DNA of 64,000 nt from Candidatus Gastranaerophilales bacterium. Its GTDB lineage: Bacteria; Cyanobacteriota; Vampirovibrionia; Gastranaerophilales; Gastranaerophilaceae. Under the pieces are notes generated by a model. The model had not been told where the DNA came from and made no database searches. It worked only from the letters and a program-made list of their open reading frames with translations. The DNA lies in contig CALVEB010000003.1 in assembly GCA_944326465.1 (NCBI GenBank), positions 1 through 64,000 of the forward strand, read 5' to 3'. Below, in pieces: positions 45,687-54,281 of the stretch. How positions within the stretch are numbered: position 1 is the first letter of the stretch; each line of letters opens with the position of its first letter. The position numbers and the translations under genes were made by a program.

Positions 45687-46224
45687 ATCTCTTGCACCTA
45701 TAAATGACATTAATTTGAAAATTTTTGATGAGATCTGTGAGGAACAATTCAAAAATATTGATTTGGAATGTATTTTAATCTCAATAATCGACAATGTTCC
45801 TTCTGATGCTTTACCACATTTAGCTGAACAATATCATGTAACAGGGAATGAAGGTTGGATTCAGTCAAAAAACGATATAGATAAAAGATCATTGATTAAA
45901 AATGCTATAAAAATGCATCGACATAAAGGAACAAAATATTCTATTGAAAGAGTCTTTCAGACTCTAAGTTTAGATGGCGAGGTTATAGAATGGTTTGAAT
46001 ATGGTGGAAATCCTTACTATTTCAAAGTTGCAGTGGATATTTTTAATCAAATCATCTCTCAAGATACAGAACAGAATCTTAGAGATTTGATTAATGAATA
46101 CAAAAATGAACGTTCGTGGTTGGAATCTGTACAGATAAATTTATGTTCTTTATGTTCACAAAAAATATATTCAACATTCACTACAGAAGAGCATTTAGAA
46201 GTTATACCAAAGGAGTCAGTATGA
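45679..46224 (+). CDS. Tail protein gpI
   Basis: The 181-residue protein matches tail protein I: ECILISIIDNVPSDALPHLA, then NEGWIQSKNDIDKRSLIKNA and HRHKGTKYSIERVF. I start it at ATG 45679 (MSKSLAPI) after GGAGG; the open frame from 45628 lies inside gpJ. It overlaps gpJ by 8 bases and the tail fibre start by four. Confidence 0.9.
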   Translation: MSKSLAPINDINLKIFDEICEEQFKNIDLECILISIIDNVPSDALPHLAEQYHVTGNEGWIQSKNDIDKRSLIKNAIKMHRHKGTKYSIERVFQTLSLDGEVIEWFEYGGNPYYFKVAVDIFNQIISQDTEQNLRDLINEYKNERSWLESVQINLCSLCSQKIYSTFTTEEHLEVIPKESV

Positions 46225-49115
46225 CACAGAACTTTTATTCAATAGTTACACAAATAGGTTTAGAAAAACAATTAAATTGTCTAAATGATTTAACAGACTT
46301 TGAAATTTCTGAAATTGCTGTTGGTGACAGCAATGGAGAATATTATGAGCCATCAGAAGAGCAAACTGAATTAAAAAATGAGTTGTGGAGAGGAAAGATT
46401 TTAACCCATGGAGTGAAAAATGGTCAGTTATACGCAACGACATCAATTCCTCTTGATATAGGAGGGTTCACTATTCGGGAAATAGGTCTTTTTGATTCGA
46501 ATAATCGACTTCTATGTATTGCAAAGTGTCCTGAAACAAATAAACATCATTCTGACGAAGGTGGTGCTCAAGAATTATTTATAAAGATATATATGAGCTT
46601 ATCGAATAGTGATTTAGCGCCATTGATTGTTCAGGAATCATCACAAATGGCAAGTGTTGAATTTGTTGAACAAACCTTTGCAACACAGGATTTAGACAAC
46701 TTAACAATAGTTGGTCAAGAAAAATTTAATAGTAAACAAGATAAATTAATTGAAGGTGAAGGAATACAAATTATTAATAATACAATATCTGCTCCAAAAG
46801 AGTTACCTTCTCAAACATCCAATAACGGCAAAATATTAAAAACAGATGGCACAAATGTGTATTGGGATGATTTACCATCAAGTTATAATCTCTTTGATAT
46901 TGTGCAAAAAGACTATATTTTAGACTATGAAGAATCTTTTGGTTTCGCCCGTTTAGGCACTTATGTTTATAAGGAAGCTGTCGCAGGTGTTAGATACGGA
47001 TACCCTGATTTTTATGCAAAGTGTAAACAAGAATATGAAAATGGTACTCCTATTTGGATAGCATCAAATGTTACAAAGCAAGGTGACATAATTGATAATC
47101 AAGGTGTTTTAAGCGGATTTAATGCAAATAAATATGCTGTATTACCTAAAACATTTAATCCCGGAGATAAAACTTGGGAAATTATGTTAAAGGTGAATAC
47201 TGGAAGTGGTTACCCAAACACAAATGCTCCTTTATTTAGAGATGGAACAAGAGAATTTGATGGATTTGTATTGTATGGCAGGTCTGGTGGAATTTTGGAT
47301 GTACACATAACTAGTGACGGTGCAAATTGGAATATAGCCAAAAATGTAAAGTCAACAATTGCGTTACAACCATCGACAGATTATTATATTCGTTCAAGAT
47401 TCACAGGGGAGTCATATACTGTTGATGTTTCAACAGACAAAATCGAATGGACAAATTATATTACAGTTGAATCTTCGCTTCCTATTTATAGCAACTTAAA
47501 TAGAAGTTGTATTGGGTGGGAACAGTACGGATATTATTGGACAGGTTCAATTGATTTGAATGAATGCTACATAAAAATAGATGGCGAATATTTTTGGAAA
47601 GGTACAATAGATGGTTCAAAACTAACTAATGGTCATATTTATTATGACATATCAGACAAAGAGTATATTGATGAAATTTATATTAATAAAGGTGCTGCGT
47701 GGTTTTATGGATTAGATACGGAAAATGAAAGAGTATTTTTACCACGAAATGACTGGTTTTTTCAAAATGGAGACGAGCCGGGGAAATTTACAGATGCAGG
47801 ACTTCCAAACATTACTGGTGCTACAGCAGGTATGCAAACAGCAAACCAACAAGGAAGCCCTTATGGTGCTTTTTACGCAGAGTATGTAACAAATACAACT
47901 GACCAATCTTGGGGTGGCAGTGGTGATTATTATAGGCAAGCGTTTAATGCGGCAAGATGCAGCAAGGTATATGGCGGTTCGAATACAGTACAACCAAAAT
48001 CAATCACTAATATAATATATATTGTTGTCGGTAATGTAAAAAGAGAAGCACAGATTTCGAATGTTATCAATGTGACGAGCTCTGATAACGACACCATTCC
48101 TTTGTTTACACCTAAGATTTTTGGTTTTACCCCAAACCATCTCTGTTGGTTAAGAGCAGGAGAGCAAAGAAACTGCAATTCGCTGTATTCATTCATCTAC
48201 AACAAACTTGTAAATGCAATTAATGGAGATAATCCACACAATATCAAAGTTATTGATTCTAATGATATGGAGTCAGGTGTGGATTATGGAGAATATTGGA
48301 GAGTTAATCAAGATACTTTACAATTTTGCTGTCCGATAAAAACCGAAGATAGAATTTTAATAGACAAAAAAATAGCAACACCCACAGATACAACTTGGTA
48401 CAATTTATATTCTGACGGATATTGTGAGCAGGGTGGTTATGGAAATTACGGCTCAGGTTCAATCAATATTAATTTGCCAAAAACTTATAGAGATACTAAT
48501 TTTGATGTTATTGCAACGTGTAGGCAAAATAATTTATATGCCACAGCAGGGATAAGATCAGTTTCAACTATATGGATTGAAACAAGAGGTCACGATTATA
48601 CTGTTCAAAACTGTAATTGTACGTGGCGAACCCAAGGCTATGTAGAGTTAAATGCTAATGATTATGTCTTAAATTCTCTATATTTTAAAGTCGCAAATTC
48701 TGTGGAAAACTTGGAACTTTTAAATGCCGGAGCAGTTTTACAGGCAGTAAATGAAATTAATACTCAAGTTTCAAATATGCCGCATGTAATTGAGACTTAC
48801 AATAATGGTAACTCTGGTTATAGGCTATGGTCTGATGGATATTGCGAACAATGGGGACTACTTGATTACGGTTCTGATTTTACAAATACAGGTCGTGGTT
48901 TTAGCATAACTTTTATTCTTCCATTCAAAGACATTTATTATTATCCAACCCTTCAATATATGGGAAATAGTACAGGTTCAAGTTATGGCAGTTATGTTGC
49001 TGTGCAATTTACAAGTAAAAGCACTGCTGGTTTTAGTGGCTATATATGGAAAACAGAAACAAGTAACAGATTTATAGGATGGAAAGCAACAGGCTATGTT
49101 CCGACAGGAGTTTAA
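46221..49115 (+). CDS. Tail fibre with lectin-like and repeated tip domains
   Basis: I start it at ATG 46221 (MTQNFYSIVTQIGL) after AAAGGAG; the frame open from 46116 lies within gpI. The 964 residues begin with a DUF3751-type baseplate-attachment domain (residues 1-160; FTIREIGLFDSNNRLLCIAK). A ConA/laminin-G-like region follows at about 290-450 (KTWEIMLKVNTGSGYPNTNA). A collar-like RLPRN-type segment lies near 500-590. Two tandem tip repeats start at YNLYSDGYCEQGG and YRLWSDGYCEQWG. The fibre probably binds host surface glycans. Confidence 0.88.
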   Translation: MTQNFYSIVTQIGLEKQLNCLNDLTDFEISEIAVGDSNGEYYEPSEEQTELKNELWRGKILTHGVKNGQLYATTSIPLDIGGFTIREIGLFDSNNRLLCIAKCPETNKHHSDEGGAQELFIKIYMSLSNSDLAPLIVQESSQMASVEFVEQTFATQDLDNLTIVGQEKFNSKQDKLIEGEGIQIINNTISAPKELPSQTSNNGKILKTDGTNVYWDDLPSSYNLFDIVQKDYILDYEESFGFARLGTYVYKEAVAGVRYGYPDFYAKCKQEYENGTPIWIASNVTKQGDIIDNQGVLSGFNANKYAVLPKTFNPGDKTWEIMLKVNTGSGYPNTNAPLFRDGTREFDGFVLYGRSGGILDVHITSDGANWNIAKNVKSTIALQPSTDYYIRSRFTGESYTVDVSTDKIEWTNYITVESSLPIYSNLNRSCIGWEQYGYYWTGSIDLNECYIKIDGEYFWKGTIDGSKLTNGHIYYDISDKEYIDEIYINKGAAWFYGLDTENERVFLPRNDWFFQNGDEPGKFTDAGLPNITGATAGMQTANQQGSPYGAFYAEYVTNTTDQSWGGSGDYYRQAFNAARCSKVYGGSNTVQPKSITNIIYIVVGNVKREAQISNVINVTSSDNDTIPLFTPKIFGFTPNHLCWLRAGEQRNCNSLYSFIYNKLVNAINGDNPHNIKVIDSNDMESGVDYGEYWRVNQDTLQFCCPIKTEDRILIDKKIATPTDTTWYNLYSDGYCEQGGYGNYGSGSININLPKTYRDTNFDVIATCRQNNLYATAGIRSVSTIWIETRGHDYTVQNCNCTWRTQGYVELNANDYVLNSLYFKVANSVENLELLNAGAVLQAVNEINTQVSNMPHVIETYNNGNSGYRLWSDGYCEQWGLLDYGSDFTNTGRGFSITFILPFKDIYYYPTLQYMGNSTGSSYGSYVAVQFTSKSTAGFSGYIWKTETSNRFIGWKATGYVPTGV

Positions 49116-49118
49116 AAT

Positions 49119-49544
49119 ATGAGTTACAAATTAGATAAACCTTTTACAAAAAGGCAAAAAGCCGACTTTATTGTTGAATTTAATCATAATAGGAATTTAA
49201 AAATTTTTGAGACTGCGGATTATTTGGCAGCACTAGAAGTATATGAGTCTTTCGAAAATGGTGAAATTATAAATCGAAAAACAGAATATGAAAAAGAACT
49301 AGAGGAACTGAGTATTCTTAATGAAATAGAAACTCTCAAAAATGAAATTTATGATATTGATTTAAAACGTATAAGGGCTGTTTGTGAGCCGAGCATTAGA
49401 AACGAAGAAACAGGTGAAACGTGGCTTGAATATTATAATGCTCAAATTTTGGAATTGAGAAATCAAATACAAACATTACAAGAAAGGATTACCCCAAATG
49501 ACATCACTAACGAAAATCTGCCTCCATTGGACAGCGGGCAGTAA
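49119..49544 (+). CDS. Tail fibre-associated protein
   Basis: The 141-residue protein lies directly after the fibre gene, the usual place for fibre assembly chaperones. It is mostly helical with a coiled coil (KTEYEKELEELSILNEIETL) and a segment IRNEETGETWLEYYNAQI seen in such proteins. It overlaps the amidase gene by 47 bases. The role is inferred from position. Confidence 0.6.
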   Translation: MSYKLDKPFTKRQKADFIVEFNHNRNLKIFETADYLAALEVYESFENGEIINRKTEYEKELEELSILNEIETLKNEIYDIDLKRIRAVCEPSIRNEETGETWLEYYNAQILELRNQIQTLQERITPNDITNENLPPLDSGQ

Positions 49545-50049
49545 TACACCCTGCAACACCGATATAAAAGCATACCATTTCTTAATTGATTCTAATGGTC
49601 GTATTTATCCGGGGACACACAAACCTGAAGATAATTTAAACTGTAAAGACGGAAATTATGCGGCACATTGCGGAGGTGGAAACACAGGATGCATCGGTTT
49701 ATCTGTTTGCGGAATGGCAGGTTTTAACCTAAATAAAAAAGAAACAAAATACCCTCTCACTCAAAAGCAAATCGAAACCCTGTGCTGTTTAACGGCTTAT
49801 TTAACAATTAAATACGGAATTATTATTAAGGAAAATTCAGTATTTACCCACTATGAATTTGACCGCAAAAAAGCAAAACCTGAAGGTAAAATCGACATCA
49901 CTTATTTACCCTATCTGCCGAATTTACAAATAATCAGGATCGGCGGTTATCTCAGGAACAAAGCCGAATGGTACAGAAAAAAGATTAAAGAAGGAAAGTA
50001 TAAGTTAGAAAAGAAAGGAAGTTATTATGAATTTATTTGCGTTTGTTAA
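49498..50049 (+). CDS. Endolysin, N-acetylmuramoyl-L-alanine amidase
   Basis: The 183-residue enzyme is an Amidase_2-type zinc amidase that cuts between muramic acid and the stem peptide. Likely zinc ligands are H10 (ICLHWTAG), H118 (FTHYEFD) and D133 (GKIDI). A GCIGLSVCGM core segment fits the fold. It lacks a clear signal peptide, so it needs a holin. The ATG follows AAAGGA within the preceding gene. Confidence 0.92.
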   Translation: MTSLTKICLHWTAGSNTPCNTDIKAYHFLIDSNGRIYPGTHKPEDNLNCKDGNYAAHCGGGNTGCIGLSVCGMAGFNLNKKETKYPLTQKQIETLCCLTAYLTIKYGIIIKENSVFTHYEFDRKKAKPEGKIDITYLPYLPNLQIIRIGGYLRNKAEWYRKKIKEGKYKLEKKGSYYEFICVC

Positions 50050-50317
50050 ATCTTGGAAAGATTTTAGTTTTTTGTGGACATTGATTCAACCGTTTATTTT
50101 GAAACTTTTGAAAAAGAATGTTCCAACATCAATTACGAAATTATATGAAAATCTTGCAAAATACACTCAGCCGGCACTCGACAGTTTGTATAAATTAAAA
50201 GCCAAGATTAAAGAAACACCAACAGAAGTTGATGATTATTGTTTCGATCAGGGTGTAACAGCCATTGAAACTTTTGCGAATTACTTATTGGGTGAAGTTC
50301 AAAACTTAAGAGCTTAA
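50027..50317 (+). CDS. Small lysis-cassette protein, unknown
   Basis: The 96-residue protein follows and overlaps the amidase gene. The N-terminus is amphipathic/hydrophobic (FSFLWTLIQPFILKLL), and the rest is helical. It could be a holin or spanin-like protein by position, but it has only one weak membrane segment. Confidence 0.55.
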   Translation: MNLFAFVKSWKDFSFLWTLIQPFILKLLKKNVPTSITKLYENLAKYTQPALDSLYKLKAKIKETPTEVDDYCFDQGVTAIETFANYLLGEVQNLRA

Positions 50318-50327
50318 GGAGGATTCA

Positions 50328-50957
50328 ATGACTTGGCGAGATTTATTAAATGTACAAAATGTTGAAAAAGGCTTTTTTCGCTCCTCAAATTCCTACGGGA
50401 TACCCGACATCAGAAAGGATGAGTTCGATATAAAAGAACTCATCCCATATCGGGTGGACAAAAACAGAAAAGGAACAGCACATTTCTTTCTTGATGATTA
50501 CAGATTCGAGCGTTGTTGGAAATGGGCAGACTCTCAAATCCCCGAATTAAGAAAATATGACGGTGTTTTATCTCCTGATTTTTCTATGTACACCACTTAT
50601 CCTAAAGCATTCCAAATATGGCAAGTTTATAGAAACAGATGGTGTGCCGCATTTTGGCAAGCTCACGGAATTAAAGTTATTCCAACCATAAGTTGGTCTA
50701 CCGAGGATAGTTACGACTTTGCGTTTTTAGGAGTTGAAAAAGGCTCTGTGGTGGCTGTTGGAACGGTTGGTGTGCTTAATGATGAGTATGCGAAAAAGTT
50801 GTTCTTGGATGGTTTTAAAGAAATGATAAAACGACTTGAACCGAAAGAGATTTTGGTTTATGGAAACAGGTTGATCGAACTTGATGAATATAAAAATGTC
50901 AGATGGTTCGAACCGTACATGAATAAATTTAACGATATAAAAAAGAAAGGACACTAA
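50328..50957 (+). CDS. DUF4417 protein
   Basis: The 209-residue protein resembles DUF4417: FRSSNSYGIPDIRKDEF, HFFLDDYRFERCWKWADSQI, GVLSPDFSMYTTYPKAFQIW and AHGIKVIPTISWS. Such genes are frequent in phages and mobile elements and are often found beside glycine-rich MGGRGS proteins, as here. The function is unknown; the conserved WQAHG...PTISW region suggests an enzyme fold. The start follows AAGGAGG. Confidence 0.82.
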   Translation: MTWRDLLNVQNVEKGFFRSSNSYGIPDIRKDEFDIKELIPYRVDKNRKGTAHFFLDDYRFERCWKWADSQIPELRKYDGVLSPDFSMYTTYPKAFQIWQVYRNRWCAAFWQAHGIKVIPTISWSTEDSYDFAFLGVEKGSVVAVGTVGVLNDEYAKKLFLDGFKEMIKRLEPKEILVYGNRLIELDEYKNVRWFEPYMNKFNDIKKKGH

Positions 50958-50959
50958 CT

Positions 50960-51616
50960 ATGGGCGGAAGAGGTTCCGGCGGTGGTAAAGGCGGTGGCGG
51001 AGGCGGTGCCGCTAAAAAAATACCAACAGGTGAAGGCATAACCGATAAAAACGAATTAATCAATTTATATAACAGTATTTCAGGCAATTCAAATTTATCC
51101 GTTGATCAGCGAGTAAAAGCAATGCACGATATTGAAGAGAGAATCAAAGAATTAGATGCTAAAAAAGCAGACTCAAAACAAAAACGGCTTGATGCTCTTG
51201 CAAAGGCTCGTGCAAAACGTGCTGAAAATAAGAAAAACGGAATTAAACCTGAAAAGAAAGAAAAAGATCCAAGAAAGTCAAAACCTAAAATGTCTATGGA
51301 TAGCACAGTTTCAGACCTTAAATATAATCTAAGACGAGGTGTTGAATCAGACGGATATATATCAAATTCAGACTTTAGGGTTGAAGATTATGGAAATTCT
51401 GTTAGCGTTCAAATCAGATATTTAGGTAAATGGAAAAATCCTTCACACGCTCGCTATGAGGAAGATTACGATTGGCAGGAATTAAAATCATCAAGCGGAA
51501 AGCAGATTGATAAAGTAATTAAAAAATTATCCAAACAGTCAGGTCGTAAAATCACTTGGGGAACGAGTGAAAAGAATTGGATTGATATAGATATACCCAA
51601 AATGAAAGGAGACTAA
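50960..51616 (+). CDS. Glycine-rich MGGRGS protein 1
   Basis: The 218-residue protein opens with MGGRGSGGGKGGGGGGAA, then a helical, strongly basic middle (about 50-115) and a globular C-terminal part (LRRGVESDGYISNSDFRVED; YEEDYDWQELKSSSGKQI). It starts two bases after the DUF4417 stop. The N-terminus is shared with the next gene only, suggesting a common tag for targeting, assembly or processing. The function is unknown. Confidence 0.6.
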   Translation: MGGRGSGGGKGGGGGGAAKKIPTGEGITDKNELINLYNSISGNSNLSVDQRVKAMHDIEERIKELDAKKADSKQKRLDALAKARAKRAENKKNGIKPEKKEKDPRKSKPKMSMDSTVSDLKYNLRRGVESDGYISNSDFRVEDYGNSVSVQIRYLGKWKNPSHARYEEDYDWQELKSSSGKQIDKVIKKLSKQSGRKITWGTSEKNWIDIDIPKMKGD

Positions 51617-51619
51617 TAA

Positions 51620-52225
51620 ATGGGCGGTCGTGGTTCAGGAGGCGGCAGATCAGGTGGAGGTGGCGGTGCATCATCTCAACAGGATCACGAAGTAAGACTC
51701 CGCAGTCTTAATGATATATATCAGGAAAAATATTCCCAAATGACAGATTCTGAATTGAATCGGGCATTGACTAATGCTAAAAATCAAATGAATAAAGAAC
51801 AAGCAAAAGTCCTGCACGAACAACAGAAACTTCAAAAAATGGTGGATGAATTTAAAAAAATGAAAGATACCGATCCGGGAGTTGATGAAAAATGGAATGC
51901 TATTGATAAACAAACTGGTGTTTTGAATGATGCACGTTCAAGATTAGATATCAGGTCACAGGCATATTATTTAGGAATTAATGAAAAACACAATGTAAGA
52001 GGAAAATATACTGCAAACGACATTAAAAATATGTCTAACGGTCAATTAAACTCTTTCTATAATAATTCCTATAAAGAAAGTTCAAAAGCTCGCAGACGTA
52101 TTGAAAACACATCAAATCCTAAAACGAAAGCCAAATATCAAAAAATATACGATACTCAAAACGATTATTTCAATAAAGCGACTGCCGAAAAAAATATCCG
52201 AGGACTTGATGGAAAGGGTTGGTAA
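51620..52225 (+). CDS. Glycine-rich MGGRGS protein 2
   Basis: The 201-residue protein shares its first 18 residues with the preceding one (MGGRGSGGGRSGGGGGAS) but is otherwise different: a long helical region (MTDSELNRALTNAKNQMNKE; LHEQQKLQKMVDEFKKMKDT) and a basic C-terminal half. It starts four bases after its neighbour, so the two are probably co-produced. The function is unknown. Confidence 0.6.
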   Translation: MGGRGSGGGRSGGGGGASSQQDHEVRLRSLNDIYQEKYSQMTDSELNRALTNAKNQMNKEQAKVLHEQQKLQKMVDEFKKMKDTDPGVDEKWNAIDKQTGVLNDARSRLDIRSQAYYLGINEKHNVRGKYTANDIKNMSNGQLNSFYNNSYKESSKARRRIENTSNPKTKAKYQKIYDTQNDYFNKATAEKNIRGLDGKGW

Positions 52226-52226
52226 T

Positions 52227-52320
52227 TGTGTCTGAATGATACAAAACTCAGCCCAATGACTTTAATTAAAGTATATTCCGAGTGATAAATGTGGTTGTAC
52301 AAATTAAAAAGGAGGTCATT
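52227..52320 (+). promoter_or_regulatory. Structured leader repeat, copy 1
   Basis: This 94-base leader closely matches 53138-53233. Shared blocks are TGTGTC, TGATACAAAA, CAATGACTTTAATTAAAGT and GAGTGAT, ending at the ribosome site. An imperfect hairpin spans 52246-52286 around the palindrome ACTTTAATTAAAGT. Confidence 0.55.
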
Positions 52321-53136
52321 ATGACTACAATCACAGCAGAACAAGCTCTAAAGAGTAAACAGAATTTTTCAGAATTCTTGGAAAACAACACTCCCGTTCA
52401 GGTAACTTCAACCATAGCAGATTATCAAGCAAAGAGTGGAAAAGTTGTTGTAACACTTACGGATTTAACTCAAAACTTCGACACTTTTGTTGATGTTGTA
52501 AATGATCCGACCGTTTTAGAATTACCTCAAAAGCCATACTTCGCTTGGATTGTAACAAATCCAAAAGATCGTATCATGAATGTTTTAAAAACAATCAACG
52601 AAAGCTCAACTGGGGATCTTGGAATTTTTGTTTTTAAAGCCTTTTTAAATGGCGATAAAATGGATTTTAAATGTCTATTAAAACCTGAAATAAATAAGAA
52701 ACAAAAGAAAGCAAAAACAATTACTAAAACAGGTGCAATTCAATATGATTATTGGAAAACATATTCAGAAGTATGTGATGAATTGGGTGAAGGTGATTAT
52801 CAAATAGAACCTGCATCACGGCATTACCAAAATATACCAATCGGGCTTAAAGGTGCATATATCAAGCAAACAATAAGCGTAAAAGATAATTATGTCGCAT
52901 CGGAATTGTTTATCGGAGATAATAAACAACTCTTCGCAGACCTCAAAGAACATGAAAAAGAAATAGAAAAAGAACTCGGAACTTTGACTTGGGATTGTAA
53001 GGATTCAAATAAAAGTTGCTTTATAAGAAGAACGATATTTGTAGATTTTACAAACCCTGACAGATACGAAGAGTATGCAAAACAACAAATTGAATTAGCC
53101 ATAAAAGTCAGAGAAACATTTTTTAAATACATATAA
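52321..53136 (+). CDS. DUF4268-like protein
   Basis: I start it at ATG 52321 (MTTITAEQALKS), 5 bases after AAGGAGGT; an upstream GTG at 52282 lies in the structured leader. It is 271 residues. The C-terminal half (about 140-271) resembles DUF4268: YDYWKTYSEVCDELGEGDYQ, NYVASELFIGDNKQLFADLK and TNPDRYEEYAKQQIELAIKV. DUF4268 is known at the C-termini of nuclease-like or restriction-linked proteins, but no nuclease motif is visible here. An accessory or anti-defence role is possible. Confidence 0.6.
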   Translation: MTTITAEQALKSKQNFSEFLENNTPVQVTSTIADYQAKSGKVVVTLTDLTQNFDTFVDVVNDPTVLELPQKPYFAWIVTNPKDRIMNVLKTINESSTGDLGIFVFKAFLNGDKMDFKCLLKPEINKKQKKAKTITKTGAIQYDYWKTYSEVCDELGEGDYQIEPASRHYQNIPIGLKGAYIKQTISVKDNYVASELFIGDNKQLFADLKEHEKEIEKELGTLTWDCKDSNKSCFIRRTIFVDFTNPDRYEEYAKQQIELAIKVRETFFKYI

Positions 53137-53137
53137 A

Positions 53138-53233
53138 TGTGTCCAATTGATACAAAATCACTCGCAATGACTTTAATTAAAGTCCATTGTGAGTGATGAA
53201 TGTTAATGCAGATTAAAAAAAGGAGCAATAAAT
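53138..53233 (+). promoter_or_regulatory. Structured leader repeat, copy 2
   Basis: This is the second copy of the leader at 52227-52320. The hairpin at 53157-53197 is longer and cleaner: ATCACTCGCAATG and CATTGTGAGTGAT pair outside the central ACTTTAATTAAAGT palindrome. It precedes an AAAGGAG ribosome site. Confidence 0.55.
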
Positions 53234-53458
53234 ATGGGCATTATGACAACAGTCAAAGAAGAAAGAAACTACCAAGCATTTATGAATGAACTAGAAAAAT
53301 TATCTAAAAAATACGGAATAGGCATTTCGGGTTGTGGTGTATTTGATTATTGGGATGAAAACGGATTCAAAGAAATCGAATACAGAAGAGATTCCTCAAG
53401 CGGTGATTTACGAATTAAAAAACTTGTATTTTCAGACGGCACTTCATTAGACGATTAG
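53234..53458 (+). CDS. Hypothetical phage protein, 74 residues
   Basis: This small protein (KLSKKYGIGISGCGVFDYWD; DLRIKKLVFSDGTSLDD) follows an AAAGGAG ribosome site and the structured leader. I do not recognise the family. It begins a three-gene block (53234-54167) of small phage accessory genes. Confidence 0.55.
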   Translation: MGIMTTVKEERNYQAFMNELEKLSKKYGIGISGCGVFDYWDENGFKEIEYRRDSSSGDLRIKKLVFSDGTSLDD

Positions 53459-53467
53459 GAGCGAGCA

Positions 53468-53695
53468 ATGATTGAATTAAACGGTATTTACAAATTAAAA
53501 CACATTAAAGGATTAAATAGCAACACAGATTATGAATATAAAGTTATTGCTATCAACAAAGAAAAAACAATGGTTTGTTGCGAGCAAATAGATGGATTTG
53601 ATGCCGGCGAACGATTTGTATTTATGATCGAATGCTTGCTTGATCCTGAAAAATCTGATGATATTTACTTCGGTGAAATAATAAGAAAGGACTAA
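53468..53695 (+). CDS. Hypothetical phage protein, 75 residues
   Basis: The small beta-rich protein (NGIYKLKHIKGLNSNTDYEY; EKTMVCCEQIDGFDAGERFV) follows GGAG at a correct distance. It is unrecognised. Spacing of 9 and 4 bases to its neighbours supports a real gene. Confidence 0.55.
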   Translation: MIELNGIYKLKHIKGLNSNTDYEYKVIAINKEKTMVCCEQIDGFDAGERFVFMIECLLDPEKSDDIYFGEIIRKD

Positions 53696-53699
53696 GACA

Positions 53700-54167
53700 A
53701 TGACAAAAACAGTATTAGGAAGCGAAAACACAGAGTACGGATTTTACGGAACTATCAACACCTACAACACAACAGAAGAAACAGAACAAAAGTGGGCAGA
53801 AGCATTTACAACACTACTTGAATTATCCGGTTTGTCTCCTGTTGAAATCAGAACTTATCTTGATAGCAGAAGCGGTCGTAAATTGGCAGATTGTTGTAAT
53901 GATACAAAGAACGATGTAAAAATAGAAATTTTAAGACTGTATTTCAACTGGATTGAAGATGATTTATATGAATGCAGAGTTAAAGAACTTCAGAATCCAA
54001 GCAGAATTTTATTTGGAACTGTAATGAAAGATGAGATAAGAAATCAAAATGTTGTAATATTATGTGAGGGAGATAAAAAATACAGAAAAGAGAAATATTT
54101 TAAGGTTATCGACCAAAACGAAAATATTTATATTACAAGAATAGATTTTTTAACCCCAATTGATTAA
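53700..54167 (+). CDS. Hypothetical phage protein, 155 residues
   Basis: The 155-residue protein (NTTEETEQKWAEAFTTLLEL; TYLDSRSGRKLADCCND) is unrecognised. It is the last rightward gene before a terminator and therefore the likely right-hand end of the prophage gene set. Confidence 0.6.
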   Translation: MTKTVLGSENTEYGFYGTINTYNTTEETEQKWAEAFTTLLELSGLSPVEIRTYLDSRSGRKLADCCNDTKNDVKIEILRLYFNWIEDDLYECRVKELQNPSRILFGTVMKDEIRNQNVVILCEGDKKYRKEKYFKVIDQNENIYITRIDFLTPID

Positions 54168-54176
54168 TTTACACCA

Positions 54177-54208
54177 AGCAACGCTATAAAATATAGCGTT
54201 TTGCTTTC
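54177..54208 (+). terminator. Terminator after the last phage gene
   Basis: AGCAACGCTATA and TATAGCGTTTTGCT pair around AAA with a two-base bulge and are followed by a short T-rich stretch. It lies 10 bases after the last phage gene and before a new promoter. Confidence 0.55.
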
Positions 54209-54233
54209 CCCTTAAGTATTTTATATAGTTATG

Positions 54234-54261
54234 TTGCCATATATATTTTTTTTGCTAAAAT
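54234..54261 (+). promoter_or_regulatory. Promoter of the small glycosyltransferase gene
   Basis: TTGCCA (54234-54239), a 16-base spacer and TAAAAT (54256-54261) form a sigma-70-like promoter just after the phage terminator, so the glycosyltransferase has its own transcription. Confidence 0.5.
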
Positions 54262-54281
54262 TGTATTGAGGAAAAATAAGC

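Larger units (their letters stand above)
7346..54167. mobile_element. Mu-like transposable prophage with glycan cargo
   Basis: The minimal gene span runs from the repressor (10604) to the last accessory gene (54167). I extend it left to rfbA because rfbC follows the repressor with no room for a phage end. It has a MuA/MuB pair, Gp16- and Mor-like regulators, a full Mu-type head set and a contractile tail with fibre and amidase. All these genes are intact as far as visible, so it may be functional. Exact ends were not found; candidates are near 6341-7300 on the left and 54170-54280 on the right. Confidence 0.85.

Noticed and set aside
52282-52320. Upstream GTG start for the DUF4268-like gene
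   Set aside because: It falls in the duplicated structured leader, whereas ATG 52321 has a perfect AAGGAGGT ribosome site.
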